A stretch of DNA of 64,000 nucleotides. Origin: Treponema sp. (GTDB taxonomy: Bacteria > Spirochaetota > Spirochaetia > Treponematales > Treponemataceae). The first letter of the stretch is position 1. Every line of letters begins with the position of its first letter. A program made the position numbers and the translations under genes. Shown in pieces: positions 7,564-16,287 of the stretch. The DNA lies in assembly GCA_024682655.1 (NCBI GenBank), contig JAIKYZ010000037.1, positions 1 to 64,000 of the forward strand, in the 5' to 3' direction. Under the pieces are notes generated by a model that was not told the DNA's origin, did not search any database, and was given only the letters and a program-made list of their open reading frames with translations.

Positions 7564-8385
7564 TTACTGATAGGTCTTAAAATCATGTACAATACTGATT
7601 GCCGACTTTGCTTCGTAATTAGGCATTTCGTTTTTAATGATTCTTAGAGCCTGTTCTACAATAGCTGGAGAATCAGAAACACCATGTAAAATTACAGTCT
7701 TGTCTTCGATTGTAGCGTGCATAAAATCAATATTAAGTTTGTATTCAAAATAAAGCTTATTAATGATTTTTTGGGCTTTAAGCATATCTTCTATGACTTT
7801 ATTTCCTTTTGCTTCCTGTTCAACAGTTACGGTTTCTTCTACAAGTCTTGCAATTAAATCTGCGGCGGCCTCTTCTGAAACAAAGCCTGTATTTATAACA
7901 GAGTGAAATAATGTGTCATCATCTACATCTACGTTGTAAAAATTTGAGTGGAAGCCTGCTCTGTTACTGTCACTTTCCTGAATTCTCTGTAAGGCCTGTT
8001 TTTTTGTCCACTTAAATTCTTCTTCCAGGCGCTTAACCCTTGTAGCTTCGTCAGCAACCAGGCGGACTGAAATATTATTTGGAACTTTCTGTAAAACTGC
8101 AAAAGCACCGCGTCCAATAATAATTACATTTTTTTCTTCTGCGGCTTCAAGAATTGCAAGCTGAACATAATATAAATATTCATCTCTGTCTTTTACAAGA
8201 GAAGCAAAAAATCCTGGTTTACGTTCATCGTAACGAGGCATTTTTGACTTAGGAAATCCTAATTCAATTATTCTTTCTTCTATTTCTTTACGAGTGATAA
8301 ATCTGTAATTTAATTTTTTAGCCAAAATCTCTGCAACTTCATCACCATGAGCTGCGACCTGTCTTGAAAGTGTGATTACTGCCAT
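7564..8385 (-). CDS. Cytidylate-kinase-like protein with a BON-like C-terminal domain
   Basis: 273 residues. The N-terminal ~190 residues follow the cytidylate kinase-like (AAA_26) family: MAVITLSRQVAAHGDEVAEILAKKLNYRFI at the nucleotide-binding start, VIIIGRGAFAVLQ, and VRLVADEATRVKRLEEEF. The P-loop position reads AAHGDE where related proteins have a Gly-rich GSGG. The last ~75 residues (INKLYFEYKLNIDFMHATIEDKTVILHGVSDSPAIVEQALRII) look like a BON domain, a lipid- or ligand-binding fold. Substrate unknown; not the housekeeping Cmk by length and motif. Located upstream of pgsA, so a link with CDP-lipid metabolism is possible but only inferred. Confidence 0.7.
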   Translation of the reverse strand: MAVITLSRQVAAHGDEVAEILAKKLNYRFITRKEIEERIIELGFPKSKMPRYDERKPGFFASLVKDRDEYLYYVQLAILEAAEEKNVIIIGRGAFAVLQKVPNNISVRLVADEATRVKRLEEEFKWTKKQALQRIQESDSNRAGFHSNFYNVDVDDDTLFHSVINTGFVSEEAAADLIARLVEETVTVEQEAKGNKVIEDMLKAQKIINKLYFEYKLNIDFMHATIEDKTVILHGVSDSPAIVEQALRIIKNEMPNYEAKSAISIVHDFKTYQ

Positions 8386-8524
8386 AAGTTGTCTCCTGAT
8401 TAATTGACATTAAATTATTGATAAATAATAATTATCCTAACACAATATTAAATCTCAAAGGACTTTATGTCAAAAAAAAGCTCGTTAGAATTTTATATTA
8501 ATATTATGTAAGGTAAAAAAATCT

Positions 8525-9094
8525 ATGAATAGCTATTTTACAGATAAAGATAAAAAACTGCTCTGGAAAGAAGGAGAAAGTAAAAGTCTATTAAAGACCT
8601 GCGTTTTTGAAGTTACTTCTAAACATAATACTTCTTCGACTGGAGTTTCTGGTGATTATATAATTATGAAGGCCAGAGAATGGGTGATTGTTGTTGCCAA
8701 AAAGGATGATAAATTTTTAATGGTAAAACAATTTCGTCACGGGGAAGGAAAATTGTCTATTGAATTTCCTGGTGGGGTTGTAGATTCTGGAGAAGATCCT
8801 GAAGTTGCAGCTAAAAGAGAACTGGAAGAAGAAACTGGCTGTATTGCAAAGAAAATTACAAAACTGGGCTGCGTAAATCCAAATCCGGCACTTTTTTCCA
8901 ACCATGTTCATGTTTATCTGGCTGAAGATTTAGTTGAAACTGGAGTTCAGCATTTAGACAAAGATGAATTGATAAATTACATGGAATTAACAGAAGACCA
9001 GGTAATTGAAGGTATGGGAACTGCGGAATTTCCCCATGCCCTAATGTCTATGGCAATGATGCTTTATATAAAACATCAGAGAAAATTAAAATAA
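8525..9094 (+). CDS. Nudix hydrolase, ADP-ribose pyrophosphatase type
   Basis: Hydrolyses a nucleoside diphosphate linked to another moiety. 189 residues with a complete Nudix box at about residues 82-104: GVVDSGEDPEVAAKRELEEETGC fits G-x5-E-x7-REUxEExGU. The N-terminal beta-strands and VNPNPALFSNHVHVYLAEDL after the box resemble the ADP-ribose/NUDT5-type branch. Substrate is not proven. Monocistronic, with a strong terminator after it. Confidence 0.9.
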   Translation: MNSYFTDKDKKLLWKEGESKSLLKTCVFEVTSKHNTSSTGVSGDYIIMKAREWVIVVAKKDDKFLMVKQFRHGEGKLSIEFPGGVVDSGEDPEVAAKRELEEETGCIAKKITKLGCVNPNPALFSNHVHVYLAEDLVETGVQHLDKDELINYMELTEDQVIEGMGTAEFPHALMSMAMMLYIKHQRKLK

Positions 9095-9113
9095 ATGAGG
9101 GTAGATAAAAAAA

Positions 9114-9168
9114 GGCCCGGTAATTTTTAGCAACTTTACTGTCTGCTATTTTATTACCGGGCCTTTTA
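9114..9168. terminator. Intrinsic terminator after the Nudix gene
   Basis: GGCCCGGTAAT (9114-9124) pairs with ATTACCGGGCC (9153-9163), flanked by A7 on the left and TTTTATTTT on the right, so it can serve both this gene and the convergent 9205-11039 pair. Confidence 0.85.
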
Positions 9169-9204
9169 TTTTAACTGAAAACTAATCCACTGGGAAAAGA
9201 TAAA

Positions 9205-9897
9205 TTAGTTTGTGTAAGGTTCGTATTCTTTCTTTGGATCGTAAGTTCCAGAGCGGTATTCACCTGTAAGACTTGGAACTTTCATCTTCATACCAGGAAG
9301 AATAAGATTTGGATCTTCTGGTTTAGGCATATTTGATTTATTTGCCTGATAGAGATTTTCCCATAACAGAGGATTGTTATAGATGTAATGACGTCCAGAA
9401 ATATTCCAGTAACAGTCTTTTGTTTCTGCCCAAGGACGAACAATATAATATTCAGGAAGTGGAGTTACTTCTTTAATTCCATCAAGGGCAGCAAGGCACT
9501 GTTTTGCAAAATCATCTGCGGCAAGCCAATTTTCCTCTGCAAAGGCTGCTTCGGCTTTTTCTAAATCTTCTTTGGCAGCTGTGTAAGCCATAGGATAAAT
9601 GTTTGGCGCATCAATTTTTTCTGCCCATGCTAATTGGTTTTTAGCGAGTGCAATACTGTTACTTGCATTACTTTTTTCTGTCATAGCAGCAATAAAGGCT
9701 TTTGATAATTCTGCATTTTCTTCTGCCAGTTTTGAATATTCAATAGCATCATCATACTGGCCGGCATCCATTGCAACTTCAGCCTTTTTTGTATATTCAT
9801 TTGCCAGCTTTTGATAGGTATTGTTTTTGTAACTTACGGCAAACACAGAAGATGCAATCAAGGCTAATAAAAGTGAAATTGTAATTACTTTTTTCAT
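9205..9897 (-). CDS. Exported helical-repeat protein with C-terminal LysM-like domain
   Basis: 230 residues. Signal peptide MKKVITISLLLALIASSVFA. Residues ~25-150 are Ala/Glu-rich helices of TPR-like character (YTKKAEVAMDAGQYDDAIEYSKLAEENAE). The C-terminal ~70 residues (EYYIVRPWAETKDCYWNISGRHYIYNNPLLWENLYQANKSN and LILPGMKMKVPS) have the LysM pattern of a YxV start, a W-x-I-A/S segment, an N at the loop and a P-G-x-x-L/M-x-I/V-P end. Probably a periplasmic peptidoglycan-associated protein. Two bases downstream of the partner lipoprotein gene, so the two form an operon. Confidence 0.75.
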   Translation of the reverse strand: MKKVITISLLLALIASSVFAVSYKNNTYQKLANEYTKKAEVAMDAGQYDDAIEYSKLAEENAELSKAFIAAMTEKSNASNSIALAKNQLAWAEKIDAPNIYPMAYTAAKEDLEKAEAAFAEENWLAADDFAKQCLAALDGIKEVTPLPEYYIVRPWAETKDCYWNISGRHYIYNNPLLWENLYQANKSNMPKPEDPNLILPGMKMKVPSLTGEYRSGTYDPKKEYEPYTN

Positions 9898-9899
9898 AA

Positions 9900-11039
9900 C
9901 TATTCCTCCTGTGATTCAGAAGTTTCTGAATCTTCAAGATTTTCCTGAACTTCAACTTCAGTTTCTTCTGCTTCTGTTGAATCTTCTGTGGCTGGAACTT
10001 CTTCAGAGATTTCTGCTGATTCTTCTTGAATTTCCTGGCTTTCTTCTCCGTCGATTGTTGCATCAACTTCAATTACAGCATCATCAGGATTTTCGTAATT
10101 ATCAGCTTCGAGTAATACAGCATCTTCCTCTTCAATTCCTTCAATTGGTTCTTCAATTGGAGTTTTAGCGTCGGCTTCTTCTGCAAACTGTTCACTTTCT
10201 TCTACACGTTTTTTAGCTTCTTCGATAGCGGCTAAAGCGGCAGCACGTTTTTCTCTAACATCTGCGGCAAGTTCTGAATAAAGATTCTTTGCATTTGTAT
10301 ATTTATCCAAAGCTTTTTCTGGGCTCTGCATAGAGTACAAAGAATCACCATCTTTAAAATATTGTGTTGCTTCAGCATACTGCTCTTTTCTTGAAACACC
10401 GGCCTTAACTTCATCAGCAGATTTTTTTGCTTTAAGAGCTTCACTTCTTTGAGCTTTTGCTAAGGTTTTGTAAGCGGTAATCAAAACAGAGTTGAAATTA
10501 CTGTATGCTTCATTTGAGGCTTGTAAAATTTCTGCAGAAGTTGCTGATTCTGCGGAATAGGCATCTTCTACAAGAGTAAGATTTTCTAAACCCTTGTCGT
10601 ATGATGATTGGTTATAACTTGCAAGCTCATTTTCATCAATTTTTTGCTTAGCTGATTTTGCCTTTACATAATTAGTTAAAGTATTATATCTCATCTCCAA
10701 ATCCGAAGTTTCCTCTTCTGAAAAAGATTCTTTACCCTTCAGATCTTCAAAAAGTGCATCAATTTGAGCAAGCTGTTGGCTAGCAAATTCTTGAGCACCG
10801 GCTTCAACTGCAGCGTTTCTTGCATCATTTAAACGGCTAATAAGATCTTCTGTATTAACAGTAATAACAGCGTCTGTATTAGACTGTTGATTTTCATCTT
10901 CATGCTTAGCCAAACCTTCATCTGTATCTTCAATTACAGGTGCTTGTGCTGGGCTTTCTTCAGCTTCAGGCTTTGACTTACATGAAAATAAGGTTAAAGC
11001 AAGAAAAACTGTAAGTGTGATTTTAACAACCTTCTTCAT
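9900..11039 (-). CDS. Glu-rich lipoprotein with helical repeats
   Basis: 379 residues. Lipoprotein signal MKKVVKITLTVFLALTLFSCKSK (lipobox LFSC). The body is helical, with EAAK-like coiled segments (AEATQYFKDGDSLYSMQSPEKALDKYTNAKNLYSELAADVREKR) of TPR type, and the last ~110 residues are strongly acidic (IEEPIEGIEEEDAVLLEAD and ESAEISEEVPATEDSTEAEETE), probably disordered. No enzyme motif. Paired with the LysM-like protein downstream; together they suggest an envelope or cell-wall scaffold. Function unknown. Confidence 0.7.
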   Translation of the reverse strand: MKKVVKITLTVFLALTLFSCKSKPEAEESPAQAPVIEDTDEGLAKHEDENQQSNTDAVITVNTEDLISRLNDARNAAVEAGAQEFASQQLAQIDALFEDLKGKESFSEEETSDLEMRYNTLTNYVKAKSAKQKIDENELASYNQSSYDKGLENLTLVEDAYSAESATSAEILQASNEAYSNFNSVLITAYKTLAKAQRSEALKAKKSADEVKAGVSRKEQYAEATQYFKDGDSLYSMQSPEKALDKYTNAKNLYSELAADVREKRAAALAAIEEAKKRVEESEQFAEEADAKTPIEEPIEGIEEEDAVLLEADNYENPDDAVIEVDATIDGEESQEIQEESAEISEEVPATEDSTEAEETEVEVQENLEDSETSESQEE

Positions 11040-11167
11040 AATTACCTCACTATATTATTGATATAATTTTACTATATTTATTTTATAACCTCAACGATAA
11101 TAGTAGTAGGAAATGTTACAAAATCTTAAATAATGTCATTTATTCTTAAGTTTTATTGGAGGAAATT

Positions 11168-11392
11168 ATGGCTGATGATTTTTCTTTTAGCATTGAAAAG
11201 AATTTGGGTATTATTTCAGAAGGCAAAGGCGGCTGGAATATTGAATTAAATTTAGTTTCCTGGGGCGGTAGACCTTCAAAGTACGATATAAGAAGCTGGT
11301 CTCCAGATCACCAGAAAATGGGAAAAGGTAGTACTTTTTCTAAAGAAGAATTAATCTCTTTAAAAAATTTATTAAATCAGATTGAACTTTAA
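11168..11392 (+). CDS. YdbC-like PC4-family protein
   Basis: 74 residues. The track ORF starts at a TTG (11156), but the ATG at 11168 has a good SD (TTGGAGGAAATT) and is preferred. The sequence DFSFSIEKNLGIISEGKGGWNIELNLVSWGGRPSKYDIRSWSPDHQKMGKGSTFSKEELISLKNLL fits the bacterial YdbC family, single-stranded nucleic-acid-binding homologues of the eukaryotic PC4 coactivator. It probably binds ssDNA; the regulatory role is unknown. It overlaps the 3' end of holA (convergent) by 4 bases. Confidence 0.8.
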   Translation: MADDFSFSIEKNLGIISEGKGGWNIELNLVSWGGRPSKYDIRSWSPDHQKMGKGSTFSKEELISLKNLLNQIEL

Positions 11393-12399
11393 GCCTCGTA
11401 AGTTAATAACTGGGCCCCTTTTTTAACAATAATCTCGTAAAGCATTTTTTGAAGCATAAGGTCTTCCATGAAGGAACCTCCACTTCGAATTTCCATGTCT
11501 GTTGAAGCTAAAATTGCAAGTATGGCTGTTGCCTGTCCCAAATTCCAGATTTTGGCGGCATTTCTGTATTGACTCTTAATTGTAACCCCGGAAAATCCTT
11601 TTGTTTTAAGGGTAAAATCATCGGGACTGCCATTTTCATGAATTCTGTGCCAGACTATTAATCTTCTAAAACAAGAAGTAAGCCCCGCAATAATTTGAAC
11701 TGAAGAATTATCTTTTGAAAGCCTGACCTTCTGCAAAATATTAAGGCCATTTTCAAAACGTTTTTCTTTTGTGTCTTCCGGGTGGCAGATTGTATTAAAA
11801 AGTGTAAAAGCAGATTCTTCGCGATTGTGAGTTAGAACCGATTCAACGTCATCGCAATTAATTTCATGAGATTGTGGAAAACAAAGCATCAGGCGGGAAC
11901 ATTCGTTTCCTAAAGTCTGAGTATTATTTTCTACCATATCGAGAATTAACTGGCAGGCTTCTTCTTCAATTCCATAACCTTTTTTTGCAAAATAATTTTT
12001 TATCCAGGGAAGTCTTTCGTTTTCGTACATTTCCCAGCATTTTTTACGATTTTCTGCAGGGATTAATTTTTCCAGTTTTGAATCCACAGAGATTTCGTCA
12101 GATATAAAGACCAGAATTGCATTATCTGAAGGTTTTGAATCCAGCCAGTTTTTGATGATTTCTATATCTTCTTTACGTTTAATAACTTCTGCGTTTTTAC
12201 AAACAAGAAATACTCCATCGGAAAATAAAGTTCCATTTTCCAAAATAGACATTGCTTTTGCCAGTGGAGATTCCAAGAGATAAATATGATGTTCGTCCAA
12301 TTCTGGATATTTTTTGTGAGCGGATTTTTTTACATCTTCTAAGTAAGAATCTCTTTTTCCAAACTCAGGGCCTGAAAAAAGGTAAATTGGAGCTGCCAT
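11389..12399 (-). CDS. holA: DNA polymerase III delta subunit
   Basis: Clamp-loader subunit that opens the beta clamp. 336 residues, normal size. N-terminal IYLFSGPEFGKRDSYLEDV lacks a Walker A lysine as expected for delta, the middle contains LPWIKNYFAKKGYGIEEEACQLILDMVENNTQTLGNECSRLML, a typical delta domain II/III junction, and the C-terminus is all helical (QKMLYEIIVKKGAQLL). Starts 3 bases after lexA, so it is the last gene of hprK-ptsH-lexA-holA. Confidence 0.9.
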   Translation of the reverse strand: MAAPIYLFSGPEFGKRDSYLEDVKKSAHKKYPELDEHHIYLLESPLAKAMSILENGTLFSDGVFLVCKNAEVIKRKEDIEIIKNWLDSKPSDNAILVFISDEISVDSKLEKLIPAENRKKCWEMYENERLPWIKNYFAKKGYGIEEEACQLILDMVENNTQTLGNECSRLMLCFPQSHEINCDDVESVLTHNREESAFTLFNTICHPEDTKEKRFENGLNILQKVRLSKDNSSVQIIAGLTSCFRRLIVWHRIHENGSPDDFTLKTKGFSGVTIKSQYRNAAKIWNLGQATAILAILASTDMEIRSGGSFMEDLMLQKMLYEIIVKKGAQLLTYEA

Positions 12400-12402
12400 C
12401 TT

Positions 12403-13017
12403 TTAATTATATGTCCTTACAATATTTGAAAGTATCCCAACTATTCTAACATCTGTACAATAGATTGGTTTAAAGTCCGGATTTTCAGGCTGAAGACGAA
12501 TTCGCTGAGCTTCCTTGTAATAACGTTTTAAGGTAATTGCATCATCAATAACAGCAACTATAATCTGGCCGTCTAATGCAACAGAGGCCTGTTCAATTAC
12601 TGCTAAGTCGCCATCCAGAATGCCTGCATTTATCATACTCTGTCCCCTAACTTTAAGGGCAAAATAACTTTTTCCAGGGCGAATAAAAGGTTCCGGAAGA
12701 TTTACATAACCGTCCAGATTTTCTTCACTTAACAAAGGTTTACCAGCGGCTACAGTTCCTAAAAGTGGAATTTTTCCAACATACAAAGCAGGTTCTTTTT
12801 CCCTTGGATCTGATAAAACCCTGATTGATCTTGATCTGTTTTGACACTGGGAAAGAAAACCCTTTTTCTGTAAAGCTGTAATATGATCTTGAATTGCTTT
12901 TAATGAAATTCCAAAATGATCACTAATTTCTCTTACGGTTGGAGGATATGAATTTTCTTCTGTGTAATTTGAAATATAAGTAAGAACTTCTTTTTGACGT
13001 TCTGTTATTTTTTTCAA
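12403..13017 (-). CDS. lexA: LexA repressor
   Basis: SOS repressor that self-cleaves when activated by RecA. 204 residues. N-terminal winged helix (ITERQKEVLTYISNYTEENSYPPTVREISDHFGISLKAIQDHITALQKKG), Ala-Gly cleavage site in GTVAAGKPLL, catalytic Ser in RGQSMINAGI and catalytic Lys in AITLKRYY. The recognition helix differs from the E. coli type, so the operator is not predictable from known SOS boxes; none was found. T. pallidum is reported to lack an SOS LexA, so presence here marks a free-living or gut lineage. Operon with ptsH upstream and holA downstream. Confidence 0.95.
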   Translation of the reverse strand: MKKITERQKEVLTYISNYTEENSYPPTVREISDHFGISLKAIQDHITALQKKGFLSQCQNRSRSIRVLSDPREKEPALYVGKIPLLGTVAAGKPLLSEENLDGYVNLPEPFIRPGKSYFALKVRGQSMINAGILDGDLAVIEQASVALDGQIIVAVIDDAITLKRYYKEAQRIRLQPENPDFKPIYCTDVRIVGILSNIVRTYN

Positions 13018-13039
13018 CTAGCCCCTCCCAAGTAAAAAT

Positions 13040-13306
13040 TTATTCTTCTTCAAATTTACTATTGAACAATTCTTCAATAACTGATGCTGCTTCTGATTCA
13101 TCAGCTCCTGTAGCTCTTAAAGTAAGCTGGGTATTATATCCTGCACCCATTGCAATTACACCCATAATAGATTTTGCATTTACTGTAGCATCATCTTTTG
13201 TGAGTGTTATTTCACTTTCAAATTTATTTGATGTCTGAGCAATAATTGCGGCTGGTCTGGCGTGGATTCCAGCTCTATTCTGTACTGTTAAAATTTTTTC
13301 TACCAT
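13040..13306 (-). CDS. ptsH: Phosphocarrier protein HPr
   Basis: The ATG at 13306, with SD GAGAGG, gives 88 residues, the standard HPr length; the track start (13327) is an upstream TTG. Phosphorylatable His in QNRAGIHARPAAI (position ~15) and regulatory Ser in NAKSIMGVIAMGAGY (position ~46) are both present. The Ser site is the substrate of HprK, encoded directly upstream. No EII permease is seen in the window, so the role is probably regulatory. Confidence 0.95.
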   Translation of the reverse strand: MVEKILTVQNRAGIHARPAAIIAQTSNKFESEITLTKDDATVNAKSIMGVIAMGAGYNTQLTLRATGADESEAASVIEELFNSKFEEE

Positions 13307-13355
13307 TATTTGGGTCCTCTCTTTCAAATACTAATAATATAAAAATCGACTTTTG

Positions 13356-14345
13356 TTAATAAGAATCATCATTTCCATTGTAAGCTGACTGAGCATCACC
13401 GGTTTCAATCCACTTAAGAACGTTTTGATTAAAGTCCTTAGCTGAATTATATCCCATATTTTTAAGACGCTCATTCATTGCCGCAGCCTCAATAATAATA
13501 GGAAGATTTCGTCCTGGTCTTACAGGGATTTCAATTACCGGAACTTTTACACCAAGCAGTTCTTTATATTTTTGCTCAGTTCCAAGTCGGTCATAAGCTT
13601 TGTTAGAATCCCAGTCAGAAAGTTCTACAATAAGCTGAACTTCCTTTTGGTCTCTAATTGCTCCAACTCCGTATAATTGAGAAATATTAATAATTCCTAA
13701 GCCTCGAATCTCCATGTGGTGACTGATAATTGAGTTTGCTCCTCGGCCCAGCAATGTATTTCCGTTTACACAACGAACTTCAATAATGTCATCTGCTACT
13801 AATCGATGACCTCTTTCTACTAATTCCAAGGCAGTTTCACTTTTACCAACACCAGAATGTCCATTTAAAAGAATACCAATACCATATACTTCAACTAAAA
13901 CACCATGCAAAGTCTGTTTTGGTGCAAAAATATTAGAAAATACACGAATAATACGATTGGAAAATTCAGTAGAGGTTAAATCTGTTTGTAAAATTGGACA
14001 ACAAGCATCACCTGCTATTCTTCTAAAATCTTCTGTTGGCTCCAGATTGTAAGTGAATACACAACAAGGCATTTCACTATCAAAAAAGTGAGTTAAAACT
14101 TCATCGTTTTTTTCTTTCTGAAGTTTCTGAAGGTAGGCAACTTCACCCCGGCCAAAAACCTGTACGCGTTTTGTTGAAAAAGCTTCATAAAAACCACATA
14201 AAGCTAATCCGGGTCGATTAATTTCTGGAACTGTGATAGCTCGCGGTAAACCCCTGCGTCCACCAATACACTTTAAATTAAGAGCATCGTGACCAGATAG
14301 TTCAAGATCAAGGAGATCTAAGACCGTGACTTTTTTGTCTGCCAT
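13356..14345 (-). CDS. hprK: HPr kinase/phosphorylase
   Basis: Phosphorylates and dephosphorylates HPr on serine in response to metabolites. The ATG at 14345 (MADKKVTVLDLLDLEL) is preferred to the TTG at 14360 used by the track; 329 residues. N-terminal domain followed by the catalytic P-loop GHSGVGKSETALELVERGHRLVADDII near residue 160 and the HprK signature EIRGLGIINISQLYGVGAI. Transcribed with ptsH, lexA and holA. Confidence 0.96.
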   Translation of the reverse strand: MADKKVTVLDLLDLELSGHDALNLKCIGGRRGLPRAITVPEINRPGLALCGFYEAFSTKRVQVFGRGEVAYLQKLQKEKNDEVLTHFFDSEMPCCVFTYNLEPTEDFRRIAGDACCPILQTDLTSTEFSNRIIRVFSNIFAPKQTLHGVLVEVYGIGILLNGHSGVGKSETALELVERGHRLVADDIIEVRCVNGNTLLGRGANSIISHHMEIRGLGIINISQLYGVGAIRDQKEVQLIVELSDWDSNKAYDRLGTEQKYKELLGVKVPVIEIPVRPGRNLPIIIEAAAMNERLKNMGYNSAKDFNQNVLKWIETGDAQSAYNGNDDSY

Positions 14346-14501
14346 AAAATAACTATACAAATTGTATGATAAATTTTCAATATTAAATTTGTGTTATGAA
14401 ATTTGTCTTTTATAACTTTCTGATTTATACTCTAAGTAGTTAGGCGTAAGCTTAATTTATTTCAAACAGAAGTGCTCTATTACACTTCGGAGGAGACAAC
14501 T

Positions 14502-14792
14502 ATGACACCATCAATTAATGCAATAGGCTTTACTTTAGACAAAAATCAATCTGACTTGATAGACACTAAATTAAAAAGAATCTCTTATGCAGAAGATTTA
14601 ATTATTGACTTGCTCATTAAAATCAAACTTGATAATGGTTTTTCTGTAGAAACTACAGTAAACTTCAAATGGGGAGCAACAGCTCATGTTTCTGCTGAGG
14701 ATTTTGATTTTGCGGCAGCATTCAACAAGATGATGGATGTTCTTGATAACAAGGTTAAGAAGGAAAAGGATAAAATCCAGAAAGTTAAGTAA
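14502..14792 (+). CDS. hpf: Short ribosome hibernation-promoting factor (HPF/RaiA family)
   Basis: Binds the 30S decoding centre and inactivates ribosomes in slow growth. The ATG at 14502 follows a strong SD (CGGAGGAG); the track start at 14472 is not needed. 96 residues: NAIGFTLDKNQSDLIDTKLKRISYAEDLIIDLLIKIK... VETTVNFKWGATAHVSAEDFDFAAAFNKMMDVLDNKVKKEKDK. There is no C-terminal dimerisation domain, so it is the short type. A dyad GAAGTG-N8-CACTTC (14469-14488) abuts the SD. Between hprK (divergent) and rpoN (convergent), a grouping also seen around rpoN in Proteobacteria. Confidence 0.87.
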   Translation: MTPSINAIGFTLDKNQSDLIDTKLKRISYAEDLIIDLLIKIKLDNGFSVETTVNFKWGATAHVSAEDFDFAAAFNKMMDVLDNKVKKEKDKIQKVK

Positions 14793-14799
14793 TTGACTT

Positions 14800-16260
14800 T
14801 TATCGCTCGTAAGAGTTTTTAATTCCAGCCTGCTGACGGTATTTAGTTACTGTTCGGCGGGCTATTTTTATGCCCTGATCATTTAATAACTGGCAGAGTT
14901 TACTGTCTGAAATCATTTTATTGGGATTTTCTGCCTTAAATTTTTCCAGAATTTCTATAATTTTTGCTTTAATTACATCAGCACTGATTTTTTCGTCAGA
15001 GTCTGAATTTCCTTTGCTTTCAACTCCCGAAAGATAAAAATATGAGGCAGGGAAAAGGCCCCAGTCCGTTTGAATATATTTACTGTTTTTTTTGGCCGAC
15101 ATGCGGGAAACGGTTGATTCATTAATTCCCAGGGCCGCCGCAACTTTTCTTCGGGTAAGAGCCTTTAAATGCCCCGGACCTTTTTCAAAAAATTCTTTCT
15201 GTTCATGAACAATCTGACAACCCTGCAAAACCATTGTAGATTTTCTATATTCAAGATTTCCCAAAAAAGCCTTAGCATCGGCAAGAAGATTTTTATCAAT
15301 ATTTATTCCTTCTACCAATCTAACTTCAGGTAAAAATCCAGAAGCATATTTAACCTGAAAATAAGTATGATTATCGCAAAATATTTTACCTGTAGAAAAA
15401 TCATCCTGATGTAAAAGACCATCAACTCTTTCGACCGTTAAAATAACGTCAGGTTTTTCAAAATCAATCTGGGATGAATCATGATCATACTGGCCCGCAG
15501 GAAAGGGGTTAAGACTTGTAATATAGTGAATTGATTTTTCCACTTCCTCCAGAGAAAGTTCTATTCTGTCCAATAAAATTTCTTTTGCAAAAGCCTTGTT
15601 GTGATAATCTCTTTTAAAATTTTCCAATTTTTTGAGTACACTTTCGGCATTTGGAGGATTTAAGAATTCAAGGTTTCCATCTAAAAGAAAAAGACTTAAA
15701 TCTGAAGCCTTTCCTAAAATTTTTGCCTGAACAAAAAGACTTTCTTCTGCATTTTTACAGCAAACCCCAATTGGATCCATGTTTTGAATTAAATCTATAC
15801 AGTAATCCAGCATTTTTTTATTTTGCAGGGGTCGGCTTCTATCAAGTAGACTTTCTGGAGAAACCCTTGAACCGTAAAAACCATATTTATCCAGATTATA
15901 AATTAAACGTTCACAGAGATTTTTTTCGTCAGGACTTAGTTTTATCATATTTACCTGGGACATAAGATGATGTTGCAGGGTTTCCCGGTTATCTTCTTTA
16001 GATTCCAGTGCTGCCTGATAGGCGTCTGCGCTAATGCTGGATTTTTTACTATAATTTTCAGCAGATTTTTTAGATTTGAGTGGATCTGAAACTATTTCCA
16101 GTGCAGGATTTTCATTTACAGCTTTGAATATTTCTTCCCTCAAATCCATAGAATCCATAGATAAAAATCCCAGGGCCTGAATTTGTCTTTGTGAAAGATG
16201 CTGAACTTGTCTTTGAATTAAAGATTGATTTACTGCCTGCACTCCTTGATTATAGCACAA
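14800..16260 (-). CDS. rpoN: RNA polymerase sigma-54 factor
   Basis: Alternative sigma factor that needs an AAA+ activator. About 480 residues. Activator-interacting region QRQVQHLSQRQIQALGFLSMDSMDLREEIFKAVNENPALE, central core-binding domain, and C-terminal DNA-binding domain with the RpoN box KIARRTVTKYRQQAGI (consensus ARRTVAKYRE). The track start at 16260 is a TTG; an in-frame GTG at 16242 preceded by AAGGA is an alternative, and no ATG is available near, so the start is uncertain. Antiparallel to the DUF1015 gene with very little space between. At least one sigma-54 promoter is seen in the window (hsp20). Confidence 0.95.
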   Translation of the reverse strand: MCYNQGVQAVNQSLIQRQVQHLSQRQIQALGFLSMDSMDLREEIFKAVNENPALEIVSDPLKSKKSAENYSKKSSISADAYQAALESKEDNRETLQHHLMSQVNMIKLSPDEKNLCERLIYNLDKYGFYGSRVSPESLLDRSRPLQNKKMLDYCIDLIQNMDPIGVCCKNAEESLFVQAKILGKASDLSLFLLDGNLEFLNPPNAESVLKKLENFKRDYHNKAFAKEILLDRIELSLEEVEKSIHYITSLNPFPAGQYDHDSSQIDFEKPDVILTVERVDGLLHQDDFSTGKIFCDNHTYFQVKYASGFLPEVRLVEGINIDKNLLADAKAFLGNLEYRKSTMVLQGCQIVHEQKEFFEKGPGHLKALTRRKVAAALGINESTVSRMSAKKNSKYIQTDWGLFPASYFYLSGVESKGNSDSDEKISADVIKAKIIEILEKFKAENPNKMISDSKLCQLLNDQGIKIARRTVTKYRQQAGIKNSYER

Positions 16261-16287
16261 ATTAAAATCAATCAGTATACTTGGCCT

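Noticed and set aside
10232-10444. Shadow ORFs inside lipoprotein 9900-11039 and similar tracks in other genes
   Set aside because: Opposite-strand or other-frame readings of biased, Glu/Lys-rich coding sequence with no SD or domain.
12403-13017. SOS boxes around lexA
   Set aside because: Neither the E. coli CTGT-N8-ACAG nor the Gram-positive CGAAC-N4-GTTCG type was found upstream.
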